Assembly (NCBI GenBank): GCA_018242585.1
Contig: JAFEBQ010000032.1
Location: 62,001-126,000 of the forward strand
Length of the DNA stretch: 64,000 bases
Direction of reading: 5' to 3'
DNA from: Planctomycetota bacterium
GTDB lineage: Bacteria > Planctomycetota > Planctomycetia > Pirellulales > PNKZ01
Numbering within the stretch: position 1 is the stretch's first letter; every line of letters starts with the position of its first letter. The notes under the pieces were generated by a model. That model saw nothing but the letters and a program-made list of their open reading frames with translations, was not told where the DNA came from and ran no database searches. The translations under genes and the position numbers were made by a program. This document shows positions 62,621 through 64,000 of the stretch, piece after piece.

Positions 62621-62818
62621 ATGACTCCCGAACCGGTCACGATCAACGATCTTTGGTACGCGATCCCGCTGATCGTTTCGGTGTCGCTGGTTTATTCCGC
62701 GACCCGAGCCGAGTCGATGGACACGATCTGGCGCGGGGCCGTCCGCTTTGGCGGTTGGGTGTTGACCTTCTTGGGGATCATTCTGGCGGTGGTGCAGGCC
62801 GCCTCGTGGATGACATGA
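62621..62818 (+). CDS. 65-residue membrane protein
   Basis: Two hydrophobic segments, LWYAIPLIVSVSLVYSATR and GGWVLTFLGIILAVVQAA, make it a two-span membrane protein. It lies 57 bp after the preceding gene and its stop overlaps the next start in an ATGA junction, so it belongs to the operon and is very likely real in spite of its size. Function unknown. Confidence 0.78.
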   Translation: MTPEPVTINDLWYAIPLIVSVSLVYSATRAESMDTIWRGAVRFGGWVLTFLGIILAVVQAASWMT

Positions 62819-64000
62819 CCTGGAACCATCGTTTTCACGTCGGCGCTGATCACTCTCGTTTCTCTTTGCGCCGCGCTTCGGCGGTGTTGATTGTCGCCCC
62901 TCTGCTTGTTGTGTTGCTGGTCACGGCCGCCGTTGCGCAAGGGCCGCGAGTGCCGCAAACCGTCGTGCCCGCCGCGCCGTCGGCCAAGTACAACGACGGC
63001 TTGCAGCAATGGCTCGAATATGTCGAGCCGCGGGCGTCGGACGACGCGCTCGACGACCGTAAAGAACTATCGGCCGAGCTGACCCGCGCGTCCCAGTCGA
63101 TTGAACGCTGGTGCGCGAACCTGGGGACGTTCAACGGCGTGCAATCGTACGAAGAAGCGCTGGCGACGACGCGCCGGCTGTTGGGCGTAAAAAAGCGGGT
63201 CGATGGCTGGCTGGCCGATGCGCTGGCCCGCCGCACCAAGCTGGCCGCGCGTAAAGACGAGCCGAACGCCAAGGATCGCGTCCGCCGCTATCTGCGGGCA
63301 ACGTCAGTGCTGATCGACCTGAGCGGTCGGTTGCGCTATTCACAGCACGACATGCTGAATAATTTCGCCGTTCGCTGGGCCGACACACCCCAGCGCCAGG
63401 CCCAGTTGCTCGACTTGTTGATCGAATATCGCAGCACCGTCGGCGCCGGCGTGGCCGCGGTTTACCTGCAGCCGACAGCCCCCGCGGCGCCGGCCCCAGG
63501 CCCCCTGCGCCAGCGCGCCGCGGCCGCCACGTCGACGCGCGCCAGTGATTCGACCCGTGAGAAGGTATTGCAACTGATTGTAGCGGCCCAAGCGACGGCC
63601 TTGTTGCCCAACGTGGTGCAAGTGCTGAACGAGGAGAACCTGTCGGCGGGTATGTTGTTGGCCACGGCCGAGACGATCCGGAAGCTTGGCTTGCCCCAGG
63701 AGCCCAGGGCCGACACGCCCAAGGATTTGCCCAAGCCAGCCATTACGCCCAACCAGTTGCAGGTGCGGCTGGCGACGTTGGGCACGCGGCAATTGACGGC
63801 TTCGCAGTACCAGCGGTACGAGGCGCTGAAAACCTGGCTCGACGAGCGCGTGGCCCGCGGCGTGACCGAGTCGACGTTCAAAGTAGCCGGCTACGAGTTG
63901 CAACCCGGCGACTGGCTGCTGATGCGGAACCCTTCGCCGTACAACCTGTTCACCGATCTGTCGCCGGGTTTGTTCACGCACGTCGGCGTGGTGACGCTCG
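62815..64000 (+). CDS. Exported permuted papain-like (YiiX/YaeF-type) protein, partial
   Basis: Starts at ATG 62815 in an ATGA overlap and runs off the right edge, giving about 395 residues. The N-terminus has a signal-like segment (ASAVLIVAPLLVVLLVTAAVAQG). Residues about 40-300 are helical with low-complexity Ala/Pro linkers. Near the edge comes LQPGDWLLMRNPSPYNLFTDLSPGLFTHVGVVTL, which matches the first part of the permuted NlpC/P60 (papain-like) domain of YiiX-type proteins: a GDW/VLM strand followed by the catalytic-His strand THVG. The Cys-bearing part would lie beyond the window. Likely a cell-envelope hydrolase or lipid-modifying enzyme; substrate unknown. Confidence 0.82.
   Translation, partial: MTWNHRFHVGADHSRFSLRRASAVLIVAPLLVVLLVTAAVAQGPRVPQTVVPAAPSAKYNDGLQQWLEYVEPRASDDALDDRKELSAELTRASQSIERWCANLGTFNGVQSYEEALATTRRLLGVKKRVDGWLADALARRTKLAARKDEPNAKDRVRRYLRATSVLIDLSGRLRYSQHDMLNNFAVRWADTPQRQAQLLDLLIEYRSTVGAGVAAVYLQPTAPAAPAPGPLRQRAAAATSTRASDSTREKVLQLIVAAQATALLPNVVQVLNEENLSAGMLLATAETIRKLGLPQEPRADTPKDLPKPAITPNQLQVRLATLGTRQLTASQYQRYEALKTWLDERVARGVTESTFKVAGYELQPGDWLLMRNPSPYNLFTDLSPGLFTHVGVVTL

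Overview
The window looks like a chromosomal piece of a high-GC planctomycete, most likely of the Pirellulales type. The clues are the giant signal-peptide-bearing multi-CxxCH beta-propeller protein, a tetrahydromethanopterin-linked formyltransferase, a secreted Tat-type Gfo/Idh/MocA oxidoreductase, leucine-rich repeats of the ITDAGLAEL kind, and many small planctomycete-type hypothetical proteins. This placement is inference from gene content. I see no rRNA, tRNA, CRISPR array, transposase or phage gene.

Left part (1-21.2 kb): a partial fused cobalamin methyltransferase (CbiE-CbiT/CobL), a D-2-hydroxyacid dehydrogenase, a 2457-residue hexaheme propeller protein flanked by direct copies of a GC-rich repeat, then 5-formyl-THF cyclo-ligase, Ftr and biotin ligase, an RlmM-like rRNA methyltransferase, an operon of a PLP trans-sulfuration-family enzyme with threonine dehydrogenase and 2-amino-3-ketobutyrate CoA ligase (threonine to glycine plus acetyl-CoA), a Tat-exported oxidoreductase, endonuclease III and dCTP deaminase.

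Middle part (21.2-37.7 kb): an AAA+ ATPase divergent from aconitase, a string of short unrecognised genes and repeat-rich DNA (26-28.7 kb), a Nudix hydrolase, a HemD-HemE fusion, a helical-repeat protein, a YjhG/YagF-type xylonate dehydratase and two membrane-associated proteins.

The most interesting part is 37.9-48.9 kb. A Tad (tight adherence) pilus operon, cpaA-tadE-cpaB-tadG-cpaF-tadB-tadC, ends in a terminator. It is followed by two separately transcribed short genes whose products share a membrane segment and a conserved block (ADVAQAIANL, then SG, GH, AG, DFCD). A third copy of that N-terminal block lies on the other strand, fused through a Pro/Cys-rich linker to leucine-rich repeats. 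Next to it is a papain-fold protein that appears to have lost its catalytic His and Asn. No classical Flp pilin, secretin or TadZ gene is present, so the three-member family is a candidate set of pilins or pilus-associated surface proteins.

Right part (49-64 kb): two divergent exopolysaccharide operons (Wzz-like protein, GT4 and WecG/TagA-type glycosyltransferases on the minus strand; two tandem CelD/FemAB-like acetyltransferases, a polysaccharide deacetylase and a GT4 glycosyltransferase on the plus strand), a putative winged-helix protein, a GT21-type glycosyltransferase, RsmE, an ExeA-like ATPase, and an operon of small membrane proteins ending in a truncated permuted-papain (YiiX-like) gene. 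Intergenic DNA carries several families of hairpin-forming repeats. All family assignments come from reading motifs by eye; no database search was run.
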